Origin: Wuchereria bancrofti
Lineage: Eukaryota > Nematoda > Chromadorea > Rhabditida > Onchocercidae
Length of the DNA: 64,000 nt
Assembly: GCA_005281725.1 (NCBI GenBank)
Contig: SSBO01000002.1
Span: forward strand, 978,845 to 1,042,844
Direction of reading: 5' to 3'
Position numbers and translations under genes: made by a program. The notes below the pieces were generated by a model. It saw only the letters and a program-made list of their open reading frames with translations, was not told where the DNA came from and did no database searches. This document shows, one piece after another, positions 13,501 to 28,100 of the stretch (within the stretch, counting starts at the first letter, position 1; the number at the start of each line of letters is the position of its first letter).

Positions 13501-16500
13501 ATGCATATAAATGACAAAAAAAAAAATGAATAAAGCAATGGAATGATAAAAAAAAAGTGGAAATGTCTTTCATTGATCCCTCCGCCAATATTGATTTAAA
13601 TTTTCCTTTCCTCTCTTTCTCCTTTTTTTTTTTTGGTATGAAAGGCCGTGAAAGCAAAAGAAATGAACGAAACGGATAGTACACGCTGTGATTTGTAAAT
13701 TTGAACTATTTAAAAATTTTCTTCTATCATTATTTCATTTTACATCTACACAAATTTCATTTACTAATTGCTACAATGTCATGGCAAAGAGATCAGCAAC
13801 AATCGGGAAATTTACTGGGAGAAAGAGGAAGAAAGCGACATTCATCTAAATTCAATTTATCCTTATCAATTTGCTCTTTTCTTCCAGGTGAATCATTTTC
13901 CTTTTTTCTTCCTTTTTTTTTGCCTCTAATTTTTTATTCTTATCATTTTTATGCTTCTTCTATATTTCTGTTAATTTTTTTTTCTTCTATTTTATTCAAG
14001 ACAAACTACAAATATTTGTTGTCAGTTTTTAATTATGATGAAATGTCACTGAGAAAGGTTATCAGTATAACTGATTTGATAAGTGTTAGTAGGTTAGTTA
14101 AACGAATCAAATGATTTAGTTATATGATCGAAAAGAATATCCTATATCATATCAGCATTTATGATATCATCAACATTCTTGTTTATCTGAATGACAATCA
14201 GATGTTTTTTTTTTCTTTTTATTTTGATATTTCTGGATTCTGAATAAATATCAAGCATTTTTCAGTGTAAAATAAGTATTTGAGATGAATTAAAATTTGC
14301 AATTTCTATGATTGGAGAGCGAGGAAGCGGGAAATGAAGTAATTCGTCTAAAAAGTGGAAATGAAAATTGAAATTTGAAAAGGAGAAATTGATGAAATAT
14401 GACAAGAATTTAATGAGATATTAGTCAATGAGAAAAAAGGAGAAAGAAAAAACTTGATAAAGTGCACTATGCTTATGAATATAAAAATACAAATAAAATT
14501 ATGAGTACGTGTAAGTCACGTGAGATTTCATTTTTTTTTTAATTATGCGTAATTTGTATTGAACATTAATTTGTATTTGCATGCAAGAAATGTGTAAGGA
14601 AAATTTTTAATTTGTATTAAATTTAATTTTTCTGAAAAATTGTTTTCTCATGCAAAGAACAAATTGTAACGCGAAATGTTTGCTTAATAATTAAAGTTAT
14701 TACTAGAAGATAATGTGAAATTTAATTTTTAATCCTTTTAATGACCAACAATTTATTTTTACCATAATATATAGCAAAATTGAATAATTCGAACATATTT
14801 GAAATAATTTGTTTTTTTCTGAACAATGTTATTTTCTTTGTTTTTTCACCAACCAATTCTAACAGATGTATAAATATCAACAATGCCTAAAAGATTAAGT
14901 GAAATTATTTTCAATTATAGATTATTTTCATTCTTTTTTTGCATACGATGATGTTCTCATAAGATATCAACTTGGTAATTAATTATATCAAATATTTTAT
15001 TTTTGTTAAGCAAAATCTTATTCACAACAAATTTTATTCGAAATGAATTTATTTTGTAAAACGTTTTATTATTCAAAAAGAAAAAATCAATGTAAATTCT
15101 TAGCTCAACAAAAAGTATAAAAAGATATCAAACATTTATAAAATATCATCGAAATATATGTAAAACTTTTCTGCACTGTAACAAATTATAATTTTGCTCT
15201 ATTTATTCCATAAAGCTTGACTTTTTATGAATGAATGCATTTTAAATTCAAATTAAATGATACAAATGATTCTGTTATCATGAAAATCCATTATTTAAAA
15301 GATTATATCATAATCCTTAATTTCGAACTATTTAAATTGTCATTTATTTATTTTTGCTGTTTGAATTCATTGATAAATTAATTACATTATCAATCATTTT
15401 TCCAACAAACTTTAAAGAAAAAATGTTAAATTCTCAAAGTTCAATGAATTTTTCTTTTAGATAATTTTGACTTACATATGAATGCATTTTTATATTTTTT
15501 TAATATGCGATTAATTATATTTTTATACATTCCATTGAACAATTTACGAAATTCTAAAAAAATTTTATGATTTTTTGAAATTCAAACAATTTTATTAAAT
15601 TAAAATGGCAAAAGAATTGCTATCGAATTACAGCAAAATTCCTTCTTAGTCTTTCTTTAGTGAAATGTATAAAATTCAGTAAAATGTATAAAAATATGAT
15701 TATCCCTAATTATGCATAATTTTCAATGTTATTGTTATGTATTGGTCAAGAGCTGGTGGTCACTTTATTGATTTTAGAACTGACCACTACTCATTGTATC
15801 TTTCTTATTAGAGGAAGCTTGTGACATGACATCAATGCTGTTTCAATAACGCAACGAGAAGAAAAAGATAAATGATGTGAAAGAAAACAGGGAGAGAGAG
15901 GGAGAGAGAGGAAGAGGGAGAGAGAGAAGGAGAGAAAATACTGAATTATCGAATTCTGATAGCACAACTTCATGTTACTTCTTACATCATTTATAGCTAT
16001 GCCTGACCTTTGCACTCCTATATTTTCATTCATTTTTTTTACCCCTTATTATTCTTTTCATATTATCTTTTTTTTTCTTTCTTTTTCCATCTGTATTATT
16101 CTCTCTTTCTCTAGCAATTTCAATTAATTTATTTTAATTTCAATACTGAATTAATGAATTTCATTCAAAATGATGCTTATTATTCATTCATTAAAGTCTA
16201 ATACTATTACTACTGTTATTATTATTACTGGTACCAATGCTATTATTATTGTCATTATTATTATTACATTATTATTACTTTACTTTATTAATATTACTTT
16301 TACTACTACTACTACTACTACTACTGCTACTGTTACTGTTACTGCTACCATTGTAATTCACTATGCCTTGAATTGCAGACAAATTAAGGACCAAAGTGCT
16401 TTAATAGTATTTCATAATATCTAATATACAGCCGATTTTATGAATATGTATGTGTGTCTGTCTGTGTATGAGTGTGTGTGTGTGTATGTGTATGTGTGTA

Positions 16501-19500
16501 TGTGTGTATATAATGTAATAATGTATGTAAGGCATAAGAGAGAAAAGTTGACAATGAATTGTTGCTCTTATAAAATTTGTTTACTTGAAGAGGAAAGAGT
16601 GAAATATGAAGTATTGTTGCAAATCTCTTCAATGCTTACTGTTAAAATAAATTCTCTTTTCTTCCTATATGATTTAATTGAAACAGAAATAATTAGGAAT
16701 GCTAAATTTTAACGTCTAAGTAATTTATTAAATTTATAAAATACTTTAGTTTCTTTTTTTTCCTTTGTATAAATTAATATTAGAAAGTGTAAGAGAATAA
16801 TTTTTTTTTTTTGTTTGTTTATTCATTTTTGCATTATTTATAAATCATTGAATATGAATGTGTTAAAAATGTTCACTCACATCAAATAATTTTTTTTTTC
16901 TGTAAAATTTAAAATCAATTCTGATTTTAATAACATTTCTTTCTTATGCAAATTAGGCATTAATTTAGCAGTTGATATTTTGAATGTTTTTTATTGAATG
17001 GAAAACATACATTGCATCGATCATATCTTTCTATTTACATTTCCATATCATTCGTTAATTTCGTCATTGAAATAATAATTTTCATTCGACAATTCTTCCA
17101 TTTCCACTTTTTTTTCTTTTTTCTTGATTTTTCAGCTTAATTAAAAGAAATAAGAAAAAAGAAAAAGAAGAAATAAATTGCAGTGATCAATTATTTTTCT
17201 TACAAATTTTTGCGTTATGGAATCTATGTTATAAATAAAAATGTTAGTGGCACGATGCTATATATCATCTACTCGTCCAGGTAGTATATTATATCTCATT
17301 TCAAAATTATCAATTCAAACTTTTTCAAAATAACTCTCGAATAAAAACTCATAATGATATATTCATATTTAAACTTATTATTTGCACATTGTGAAACTTT
17401 TTTTTGTTAAAATATATTACTCTCTCTGATATACATTCTTATCTTTTTCATAATTTTAACTTCTCCTTTTTTTTCTCCGTTACAATTTTATGTTACATCT
17501 GTTGTTTTTTTCCTCTTTCCTCTCTCTCTTTTTTTCTTGTTTATTTTTGCATTAAATAAATTTTTATTTTTAATTTTTGCAGATTACATACTTTTTCTAT
17601 TACCTTACTAAATTTCCACTTAAAAAAAACAATATTAAAATTATCGTTTAGCATTCAAAATTAAAAAAAAAAACAAATAAAACAAATAATTTTTGTTTTA
17701 CTTTCAACTTTTTTCTAATCAACTTACTAGTTTCAAAACAAAAAGCACTTAATAATTTGAATAGAGGAAAAAAAACTTGACATATACATATGTTGAAAAA
17801 TGGCTAAAATTAAATAATTATTCCTGGCTTAAAAATGAAGAATTAACTTTTTTATATTATTCTTAACTTTCCTTTATGAAATAATAAAATTAGCTATCAA
17901 TTTCAGATCTACTCGATCGTCTTCAATCTTCGTTGATGACAAAACAATCGGATGATGTGGTATTAAAAAATGAAGTCATCTTACCGTCATCTACCAACAA
18001 AAGCAATAAATTAAAATCTTCAAAGATTCCATACGGTTCATCACGTTTATCACATTTGTTATCGAAGTTTTCTCGAAAAGATAAGGTATCAACTTTTTTA
18101 CCTTATAAAATTTCAACAGGTAATTTTTATTAGATCTATAAATGACTTTAATTGTTACTATTACATAATATTCATTTTCCGTGCTTTTTTTTTCATACAA
18201 ATATTTACTTTTATTATACAATATATAATTTTAATGTCATTAATTTATAAAATATTCAAAAAAATATTAACCAATGCTAAAGTTAAATAAAGATTCATAG
18301 CTGCAAAGGATATATTTCAAAGTGAATAATGATAAACTTTTTATAATATTGTCACAATGAAATAATTGTCTTTAGATGATGAAGAAAAATGATATTTAAA
18401 AATTTCTAATTCAGGTGACAATCTATAAATTATAAAAAATTTAATGATATTATTGAAATAAATATCAAAAAGGTTTAATCGTCAATGATATAACATAAAC
18501 AATGTTTAATGAAGAAAATTTAGCTAATTATTCAAATTTAGTGTAGTTTCAATTAATAGGAGCAGAATTTTTGATGAATTTCGATGGAAAAAAAAAACGA
18601 AACAAACGTATGGAATTTAAAATACTTTATATGACGCCAATTAATTTCATTTTTTTGAAATAATGTTTCTATAATTAAGTGTTTTGCTTTTCTCTTTTTT
18701 TTTTAACTAGTAAAGAAATTTTAAACTTTACTGAATTGCTTTACTGATTACACTAAAAATTTGCTATTATTTTATCTTTTTTTTAGAGAGCAGATTACTA
18801 CATTTCCGCAGAATCGCCATTCACCTCAACTCCAGATATGTCAGGAGAAGAAGATGGTGTTGAAGTGTCGTACGTTGAGACGGAAAGTGAAAATAACGGT
18901 GATTCCGAAAATACAATTCCGGCTGTTGATTCGACAAATGTTAAAAGTACACCGAATAGGATGATTTATGTTGATAGTGTTGTTCTGGACGATTCAACCA
19001 CAACAACAACAGCATCACAAGAGTATACTAGTAGTTCCGCATCCGGGAATATGAACAATGAGGTCAGTTAGTTTAATTTGACCTCTTAATCTGTACTTTA
19101 AAAGAAGTGAAAAATATTTATTTGTATCTCGCTTTTTTCCATCATTTATCAATTTGATATTTGAAGAATTTAATCATTTGATAAAAATTAATCAAAATTT
19201 ACTTCAAATTTGATTACGCAATATAATTAGTGTTCTTCCCTCACTTAATATTATATTGGAAAGCGAAAAAAAAGCAGTAAATAAATAAAACTTCGATGAA
19301 ATTTTTTATAACTATTTTTTAACATCGCTCAATCATCATATCATTATCATTGATAGTGTATGATATGTTAGTTCAATTGTTGTTATTACTACTTTTTATT
19401 TCTTTATATTAATCATTATAACCCATATTTCATCGTTTTTTTTTTCTATTTTCTTTTACTGATGAATCTAATGTAAAATCATTTTTATCACTTCATTTGT

Positions 19501-20996
19501 TCAATCATTATTCATTTATTACCATTAGAATATTAGCTGTATATCAAATATAATTACTTTATAATTTCATCTAGGAAAAATTTCTTAAACTTTTTTATGT
19601 TTATTACTTATTTTATTCACGATTTGTCATTATTTTGCTAATATTTACTCAAATACGCATGCGTAAAAATCCGTTGAATAACATATGTGATGCATGGATA
19701 TTTGTTGTTTTGAATTTTAAAATCAATTTTAAAAAATTTTTTATTTAGCATTTAAATTTTTCTCTTATTTGATTTTTTGTTATTTTACATACGTAAAATT
19801 TTTTTTGAATTTTTTTTTCTTGTAAATAAAAAATTCTAAAACGTGAACATATTTTTTTAGGAACAGATGACAAAGACAAACATTATTACTTGTACAGAAC
19901 CGAATCAACAAGTTGTACAACCAATAACAGAGACAGTTGTAGCAACCGAAGTTAATGCAAATTCTAGGAATTTTTTGAAGAAAATTTGGTATGTATTATA
20001 GTTTTTTAAAAAATGTAGATTTAAAGTAATATATGCTAATGCATCGATTTTTGTGATAAATATCAACCACTAGCTTATCTATTGATTGATTGAATTTTCA
20101 GTTAAACATAATTGATAAGTATACTTGTTTAATAGCGACAAGCATTTAATCATTACTAAATATTGATATGAACATTATTTTGATGTTTAAGAATTTATCT
20201 TCTCTAACACAATTTTTCTTTTGAATTCTTTTTAAAGAATAAAATGATTTGTTGAGTAAGACAAAAAATGATAAAATATCGCTATAATTATAATTATTAT
20301 CGTTCATGGAATGATGAAAAAGATAAGTATTTTAGTTTGCATTTTTTTTTTCCATATTATAATACATTTTCTAGTTTATTCCCTAAACTTCAAACTTACT
20401 ACTACAAATTTTAGTAATATAAACATAGCATTCATTTAGATGATGGAACTGATTAGTGATAGAAATTAATTATTCTCTAATATTTATTGATTCTTATTTA
20501 CTACTTTCAATCTTTATTATTACTATAATGAATGATTAAATTTTTTACTTTTAGGTATATTACTACTATTATTATACAATTATTCCTGATTATTTTTATA
20601 CTATTTTGGAGTTTAATCATCATTAAAATCTTTTATGATGATTATCATAGCATCCCATCAAAACCATCAGTGCTATGTGGTACTGCTGAAATTATCAAAA
20701 AATGGTTATCATTAGATCTAACACAAATGATTCAATGCAGTCATTATTATTCCAATACTTTCTTCGAACGTTTACAACGTGAAGCGGAAATATTCATTAC
20801 ATTTCTGATAACACAATTGCGCTTCATTCCCACTATTTGGTCATCATTAACATTGGCATCATTTACTCATTTATATAATGATGAATGGTTGCATGAAGTG
20901 GCGCAAAAAGCAAAAGAAATTTTCAATGGATATTACAAAACTATTTGGACAAATTATTTGAGAAAGTATTATGATATGATTTTAATCAGTAATTGA
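10565..20996 (+). CDS. RING-finger (C3HC4) protein with C-terminal membrane anchor; probable E3 ubiquitin ligase
   Basis: Six exons, 10565-10657, 11769-11955, 17907-18085, 18787-19062, 19861-19988 and 20555-20996, give 434 residues in one continuous frame. A complete RING domain spans the exon 1/2 junction: Cys30, 33, 49, His51, Cys54, 57, 71 and 74, with the typical LPCGHSFC core and CPIC end. The following FPTNYSLLDLLDRL resembles the segment after the RING in TRIM-like ligases and bridges exons 2 and 3, which supports the 5.95-kb intron between them. Residues of about 110-285 are Ser/Thr/Glu-rich and probably disordered. Residues of about 289-315 form one strongly hydrophobic helix, followed by a conserved-looking tail of about 120 residues with no domain I recognise. 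Known RING proteins recruit an E2; the substrate cannot be told. A membrane-bound ligase is inferred. The start follows a TTTTTTTTTTCAAAGTGTAG acceptor-like site by 4 bp. No B-box is visible. Confidence 0.85.
15891..15936. repeat. GA-rich microsatellite
   Basis: Near-continuous GGAGAGAGAG/GAAGAGGGAG units on the top strand within RING-gene intron 2. Confidence 0.85.
16199..16352. repeat. ATT/ACT trinucleotide microsatellite
   Basis: Interrupted ATT triplets pass into a run of ACT triplets (about 16301-16350) with CTG and GTT variants. It lies in RING-gene intron 2. Confidence 0.85.
16449..16510. repeat. TG-rich microsatellite
   Basis: Alternating TG with TATG and TCTG interruptions, in RING-gene intron 2. 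The minus-strand open frame with a Thr-His run here is only a shadow of the repeat. Confidence 0.85.
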
Positions 20997-23900
20997 ATAA
21001 TTGAAAAATGTATTCATATTTAGTTTAGAATTGTACGAAAAAAAAAAGAATGCTTTAAATTACTACTTATGGTGAACTAGCAATTGTCAAATTTTTCATC
21101 ATTTTATTACTTTTGTATCGTACTTGTTTTGTTCATAATATAATGATGCATTTAATTACATTTTGAAATGTAACAAAATTTTTTTTGAAATGAATAATAC
21201 GATCATAACTTTTTTTTTTACCGAATCTAACATTTAGCTTTTCAACATTTCAAATTTTAGGAGAAACATAAATATGATTATTATTCTATTCAAATTTTCA
21301 AAAAATTCATTTTATGTTCGTATCTATCAAGAAGAAAAAAAAATGTATGTATATATATGTTTACCAAAGAAACATTCAAAATAATGCATTTACATTCTTT
21401 TATGTATATTTTACATATTTGAAATGTATTATTGTTTTGCAATTATTGTCATAAACACCTCAGTTCCACCATTTTCTACAAATTTTCATTGTATTTTTCA
21501 TTTCAGAATTTGTTTTAAGCAAAAAAAAGGTGAAATTTTCTTAATAATAAATAAACTTTTATGAAGAGATTTGTTATTGCTACTATTACAAGGAATTATA
21601 CAAATATAAATATTATTAATTGATCATTAATCATTAAATAAGGAATGATATAAACAAAAATATTTCATTTCCAATTCATATTTTAGTCCGCTATGCTTTG
21701 CATTAAAAGGTGATTTTGTACTAGCTTAGAAATTCTAATTCATTAACAACAAAACTATTGCAAACCGATCTATTTTTAAAATATTTTGTTAACAAGCACT
21801 TGCCAATTGCAATCATATTTCAAACTCTTTTAAATAAGCTTGCAGTCAATCAATTCTACCCTGAAGTATCGTTAATAATAAATGAATTTAAGAATTCTGA
21901 AATTCAATCATACATTACAACTTCTCTCTGTTCTTAAATCTCACATTTTCTAACATTCGCCACTAAAAATTTCCCCACAATTACTAATATCCACTTATAA
22001 ACTATTTAAAGCCAAATTATTTACTAAGAAACAGATTAAATGATTGATCTCTGATTGTTTTGGATTTATTTGCTTAACATAGATGCTTACCAAAAAAAAA
22101 GGATACCAAGTTATTCTTTCAAATGCTTCTCACAATTGATTTGTTGAAACAATTTTTAGCAAAAGAAATTTTCTTTTCAAATCTACGAATGAATTTATTA
22201 AGGAAAAATAAGTAATAATGAATCACTTATTAAATCGTATAATCGTTCATTTAGCTTCTTTGCAAAAAAAAAAAAAATTGCATAAGAATCGACATTTTTA
22301 TAACTTTTTTCATTCCGGTTGCGAAAAATATTCGATTCCTTTTTCCGTAAACTGCAGCAACAAAAAATTCCATCTCAAAATAGTTTTCGAAAGCAAGCAT
22401 TTTCGGGTTGAAACGAAAATTTTTACTAGCATAAAATTTAAATTATTATCTGGGTAGAAGCCCTGTAACTTTGCTTCCTCAACAAAAACGAAGATTCAAG
22501 TTTTGTATTTTTTGAGGTACATTCTCCAACCTGTATCAGTTTTTTTTTTCTGAGGATAAATTTTAACAAAAATGAGTTCTCTCACTGTTTTCAATCAAAA
22601 ATAAACCAAAATAAATATTAATTTTTTGGCAGTTTCAATTTTCGATTCTTGCTTAAAAAAGTTAAACCTTCACATACAAAACAAATCTGTTTAAATTTTA
22701 GTAATTTGCACCAAAAAAAAGGTCCTAATTTTTCTCTGATGATGAATTTATGTATTGGATCATTGAAAGAAATTTATTTCGAATTAAAATAATTTTTAAA
22801 AATTCTAAACTATGCTATAAGTTATAATTGCATTTGTGCAAAACTATCGTTTTCCAATATAACCAACAAAAAGTTTTAGGAACTAATGGAATTAAAATTA
22901 TTCTCCAAAAAATTAAAAAAATTAGGGAAAAAAATTTATATGATCAAAGATTGTACAGTCTTCCGGAATGCATAAAAACGATGCGTTCAGTTAATGCAGC
23001 AATTGCTAGTTTTTTTGGGCTAGTTTACCCACCACTTTAGATATATTTACCCATCACTTTAAGTGTACCACTGAGTTGTTCGTGACAAGTATGCTACTGT
23101 CATACATTATAAAATGAATGTGACAGAATAAAATACTCAAAAAATATTTTGTTTTAGCTAAAAATGGTTTCCATTACGGAAAATCGTTGGAATTGTCAAT
23201 TTTTCGGAAATTTCCAATTTTATTTTCCTGTCACTTTCTAAGTAATTGTGTTTTGCACTAACATCCCAATAACATAAATTAAAGTACACAAAAAGTTACG
23301 GAAGTAACAAGAAAAAACTTTAAGTAATCTAACAAAGATAAATAGCGGTGAAATACTAACCAATAATATCGAAGAAATTCGACATATACGGTAAAGTTTA
23401 AGACATTTGCGCCCATCTGCAAGTGCATGAGCTGACACAAAATGATGAAGGAACCATTCAAATGTGATGAATGCAGGTAAAAAAATTCAAATGATGTATT
23501 TATCTGCAAAAACATGAACAGATGTATACGAGCGCAAAGTTATTCAAATGTCATAAATAGAGCGATGAAATCATATGAAATTCTAATTTGAGACAACATG
23601 AAATGAGGCGTAAAAGTACTCTTGGAATTGTTGTATTTTTGTAGTGAATATAACTCTTCATTTGCGCTGATTGATATATCTTTTCGTAGATATATTAGTA
23701 AAAAAAAAGTAATTTCAACTGTACTCCTGTGACATTATTATATTTTTAAATTGTATTTGCACTATTTTACTTTATTCCTCTATCATTTATGTTTTACTTA
23801 ACATTTTTCAGTAATTTTCATATGTTATTTCCTTTCTGTCTATTATCACATTTTTTTCATCGGTCACCTAATTTCCTATCTGTAATCCGGAAATATCAAT

Positions 23901-25133
23901 AAAATTACATGTTTTATCAGGACTTTCCTATTTTATTGTTTAAGTTAGATTTTCTTTTTTTTTTTTGAAAGTTCGTGAAGTTTCTAATCGGATATACCTT
24001 TTGTTAAAAGTTGACAACAAACATTATCCAATTTTAAAAAAGTTTAAGGAAAAAAAAAACGTTTCGTCTTTTTTCATTTCATTGTTATCACTGTGTTTTA
24101 ATTAATCAAAATTTATTAATTAAATTCACTGTGATGTTTTATGTTATAATTCACCAGCACTTCTCTGAATAGAATTGAAATTTCACACAATGTTGGGAAT
24201 ATTTTCCTGTGATATTTCGAATAAATTAACAAAAACATATTTCAATAATTCTAATAATTTAAATCCAAAAAATTCAATTTTTACAATATTTACCTTATTT
24301 CGTCTTGATGTAAATAATAAATAGTTTACTTCCCTTACTTTTCTTGCTAACAATTTTTAGCAAAATTTTTTTTCAAGCGAAGATCTCATTAAATATTTAA
24401 TTAATTGCTTAACTTGGCTTATCATTTCCACTGAGAATATTTGGAAATGATATCGGCTAAAAATTCATAAGTTTAATTTTCATTTTGATAACACTTTTTT
24501 AAATTTTAATAACAATTTTGAGAAAATGAAAAGGAAAAATTGATTAAAGATTTTTTGATAAGAAAGAAAGGTAGACTTTATGTGATGGAATTTATCAAAA
24601 AATTTGATTTAATCTGGCTTCTTCTTGGTTAATAAAACGATTGAGACGAAGCGTTTCACGTCGCACTCATCTTTAAGTGTTCTTAAATTAATTCACGCTC
24701 AGATTTTATGACGGACAATTTCAAACCAGTGGTTAATTCACGATGACGTGACATATTTGACATCTTTTTACGATTATGTGTTGTATGAGAATCGTATTTC
24801 GTAGAAAAAGAAAAAATGAAACACTGAAATGAAGTAATGAACTAGGCTAACTCATGGTTTTTTCTTTTTTTTTAAAGATGGTTTTATGCTATTATTTTGA
24901 AAAAATATTTTATATGACAGATTAAAATTGAATGGTACGTTACATTCGTGCAAATTACTTATATTAATAACATACGCTTCATGTCAGGTGGATTGTTTTT
25001 GCTTGTTCAAAGCATGCAGCGCTTATCGATTGTGATATTCAAAGCATAACTGAGGAATTTAGCGAATACCCCATCGGACATTTAATTATAATTAATTCCT
25101 ATACATTAGGTAGAAACACAGTGTTGATGAACG
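20997..25133. other. AT-rich intergenic DNA between RING gene and sly-1
   Basis: No gene is supported on either strand. Short open frames near 22218, 22828 and 23279 show no domain, no splice context and AT-driven composition. The promoter of the downstream sly-1 gene presumably lies near the right end, but no specific element is recognisable. Confidence 0.6.
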
Positions 25134-28100
25134 ATGAACGATCAAACGGAGAACGAAACGATTCGAATGCGACAAATTGGTAATTATTATATGCTCTATT
25201 TTACATTCATTCTCATATTTTCCATTTTTTGGAATTTTAAGCTGAATTATTTGGACACGAAAAGATCATCATCTTATGCTTACGATGTTTGTGACATTTT
25301 CTATCATAAATATAATCATTTTGATTGATATATGATTCATACTTATAATATTTAATCACTTTTTTGACCTGAACGTTTCATACGATACTTATCATGGAAA
25401 TGAGTAACTAAGGTAAGTAACAGCAAGCAATCACGAGAGACGTATTTTACGTTGCGTGATTTCTACTCGATCTTTTTTCAGCTTCTTTAAAACAGTTGTT
25501 AAATCTTAACCAACCGTTGCCAATGTCGATGGCTGTGGAACCGGTCTGGAAAATACTTATTTTGGATCGCTACGGGCAGGATATCATATCTCCGTTGCTA
25601 ACGGTCAAACAGCTAAGGGACATGGGAATCACTTTGCATTTGTATTTATTAATTGTTTTTAGTTATTAATCATAGTAGATATTGCTTGTTACCGAATTAA
25701 ACCTGTCATTCTCTTCTTTTAGTCCAGACATTTTTAAGTTAAGAGCAAATGATTTAATTTTTGATTGCTAGTGATTTTCTCTTTATGACTTAATTATGTA
25801 ATAAGTTTTTGCAGACTTCTAGGCAGCCACCGTGAAATCCTGCCTGATGTACCTGCGATATATTTCATTTCTCCCACCGATGAAAATATTAAAATAATTT
25901 GTGATGACCTCAACAAAGTACGTAAAAAGATCGCTTACCGTTTTGGGAATCAGATTTGGTGTTACGACTGTTTCTTAAATTGCTGAAATTTTAAATTTTG
26001 GTGTATGTTTTTAATAGAAGTGTGTTTTACACTTTAATGGCCATAGAATATGGCTGTTTATGACGGTGCCAAAGATGTTTTTTTGGTTACTACTATAAAC
26101 AATATAATGAATTAAGAGATTACTGCTTTTTTGATAGATTAAGATATAGAGCAAAACTTCATTTTCAAAAATATTAGAAAAAAGGTTCTCGCAGACTCTA
26201 AGCGATTTCTCAAACACAATCTTTGTGCTTAGCTTTTGTTAACATATATCATGAATATTGTATTTCAGGGAATGTATGATAGCTATTATTTGAATATGAT
26301 TAGTCCACTGAGTAGGCCACGTCTTGAACAACTGGCTTCTGCTGCTGTCTGTGGTGGAACGGTTCAGCATGTTCAGAAGGTTAGATTTTAGGGAACTTTA
26401 ATAATTTAGTCTTTTATTCAGTCGACTTTGTGACATTGTCATTGTCATCCGTTACTTTCAGCTTATGGATCAGTTTCTTAACTTCATATCATTAGAAGAC
26501 GACTTATTTGTACTGCGAAGATATAGTGACAACAGTCCTTTTTCATTTTACGGTACTTATTCTTTTTTCCGGTGTTAAGTGCTTTTTCTTATCTGAATCG
26601 TGCATTTTTCATTTTACTTTTCATTATTCTTTTGTATGGTCATTCGAATTTCCTCTGGTTTTTCTTTTTTTTTGTAAATATTAGCATAACTTTCATTTTT
26701 CTCACTTTTTGTTCTTATTTTGAGATTTTTTAATCGGATTTTGTATCTGAATTTTTTTTTACATATATTCCCAGTTCTTGATGAACTGTAAATTCCAAAA
26801 ATTGTCAATCCTTTTACTTCAAATCAGTTTTCATTTATAAAATTTCCAATTCGTTTCAATTCTACGAACGAACTAACTGAATATGTTATTGATTGCTTTT
26901 CTTTTAGCAATAAGCGATCCTACAGTGACTCCAGAACAGATGGAAGTTCTCATTGATGCTATTGTTGATGGTTTATTTTCGGTATGTGCGACACTGGGTG
27001 TTGTGCCCATTATACGTTGTCTAAAGGATAATGCTGCTGAACAAGTCGCAGTGGTAAGTCAATCCCATTTCCTTGACTTGACTTAATGATCTGAACAAAT
27101 TCCGGTGATCTGTTTGAGTTTCCTAATATAAGTAATGTTCACACTGTTCTACAGTGCCATTTTTCATTTTGCGTCTGAGTAATAATGGAAGTTTCTACCT
27201 TAACATTTATTAATCTCGTTTTTATGACTAGGAGAACTTTCGGGTGCGATGATCGATTCTAGTACGATTATAGTGTACTGAAGTAATAATATTAAGTCAA
27301 TGACATAGTTTCATTACTTTTTAAATAATGGGATATGCTATTATCAGGCGGAAAATAATTTTACATAAACAGATGCTTATTTCACAAGTATGAAGAAATT
27401 TACCGAAAAGGAATTTAATAAAAATACTGAAAATTTTTTACAGCGTTTAGACCAGAAATTACGTGATAATTTCCGTGATGCTCGTAATAATTTATTCGTG
27501 CAAGACAGTGTTCGCGCTGGGCGATTGATTATTCATCGACCTGTTTTAATCATTGCTGATCGTGGCATGGACATAGCAACAATGCTTCGTCATACATGGA
27601 CATATCAAGCTCTTATACATGACTTGTTAGTAAGTAGTTAGACAATTGGATGAACTATTTAGTAATTTGGTCGACCTATCGTTCGTTTACTTGATAAAAT
27701 TTTAGTCAGTGTTTAGGTGGACAGTTCACTTGAAGTCGTGAAATGTCAAAGCTATTTTTACAGGATTTGGATTTGAATCGTGTCGTAATTAAAGATGAAA
27801 ACGGAAGGAGAAAAGAATATGACATGAACTCACGTGACAAACTGTGGATGGGACATAAAGGAAGCGCTTTTCCATTGGTGGCAGAAGCAATACAGGAAGA
27901 AGTTGAGGCTTATAAAAACAGCGAAGATGAAATCAAACGTTTGAAGCATGCTATGGTATAAAGTTAATACGCACTTTATGTCAATACATTTTTTTTTTTA
28001 TTTATTTGGTTTAATTATTTAGCGGTATAATTTGTCTGAAATAAAAGAGAGGAAATTATCTGTTCATTTAATTTATAAAGAACTATTTACTTAATGTGCT

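Larger units (their letters stand above)
11956..17906 (+). other. 5.95-kb intron 2 of the RING gene
   Basis: Donor GTTTGT follows CTTG, and acceptor TTTCAG precedes ATCTACTC. No exon or nested gene is supported. It contains microsatellites: a GA-rich tract (15891-15936), ATT/ACT triplets (16199-16352) and a TG-rich tract (16449-16510). An open frame at 13701-14114 is Phe/Leu/Ser-rich and looks like chance. Confidence 0.7.

Noticed and set aside
13701..14114. 137-codon plus-strand frame in RING intron 2
   Set aside because: Phe/Leu/Ser-rich, starts inside T-rich DNA, no domain. A short stretch from MSWQRDQQQS to a GTGAAT donor looks exon-like but does not connect in frame to the flanking exons.
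25127..25133. Upstream ATG before the sly-1 start
   Set aside because: It is 7 bp upstream and out of frame with the conserved reading frame; the ATG at 25134 leads into IRMRQI as in other SLY1 proteins.
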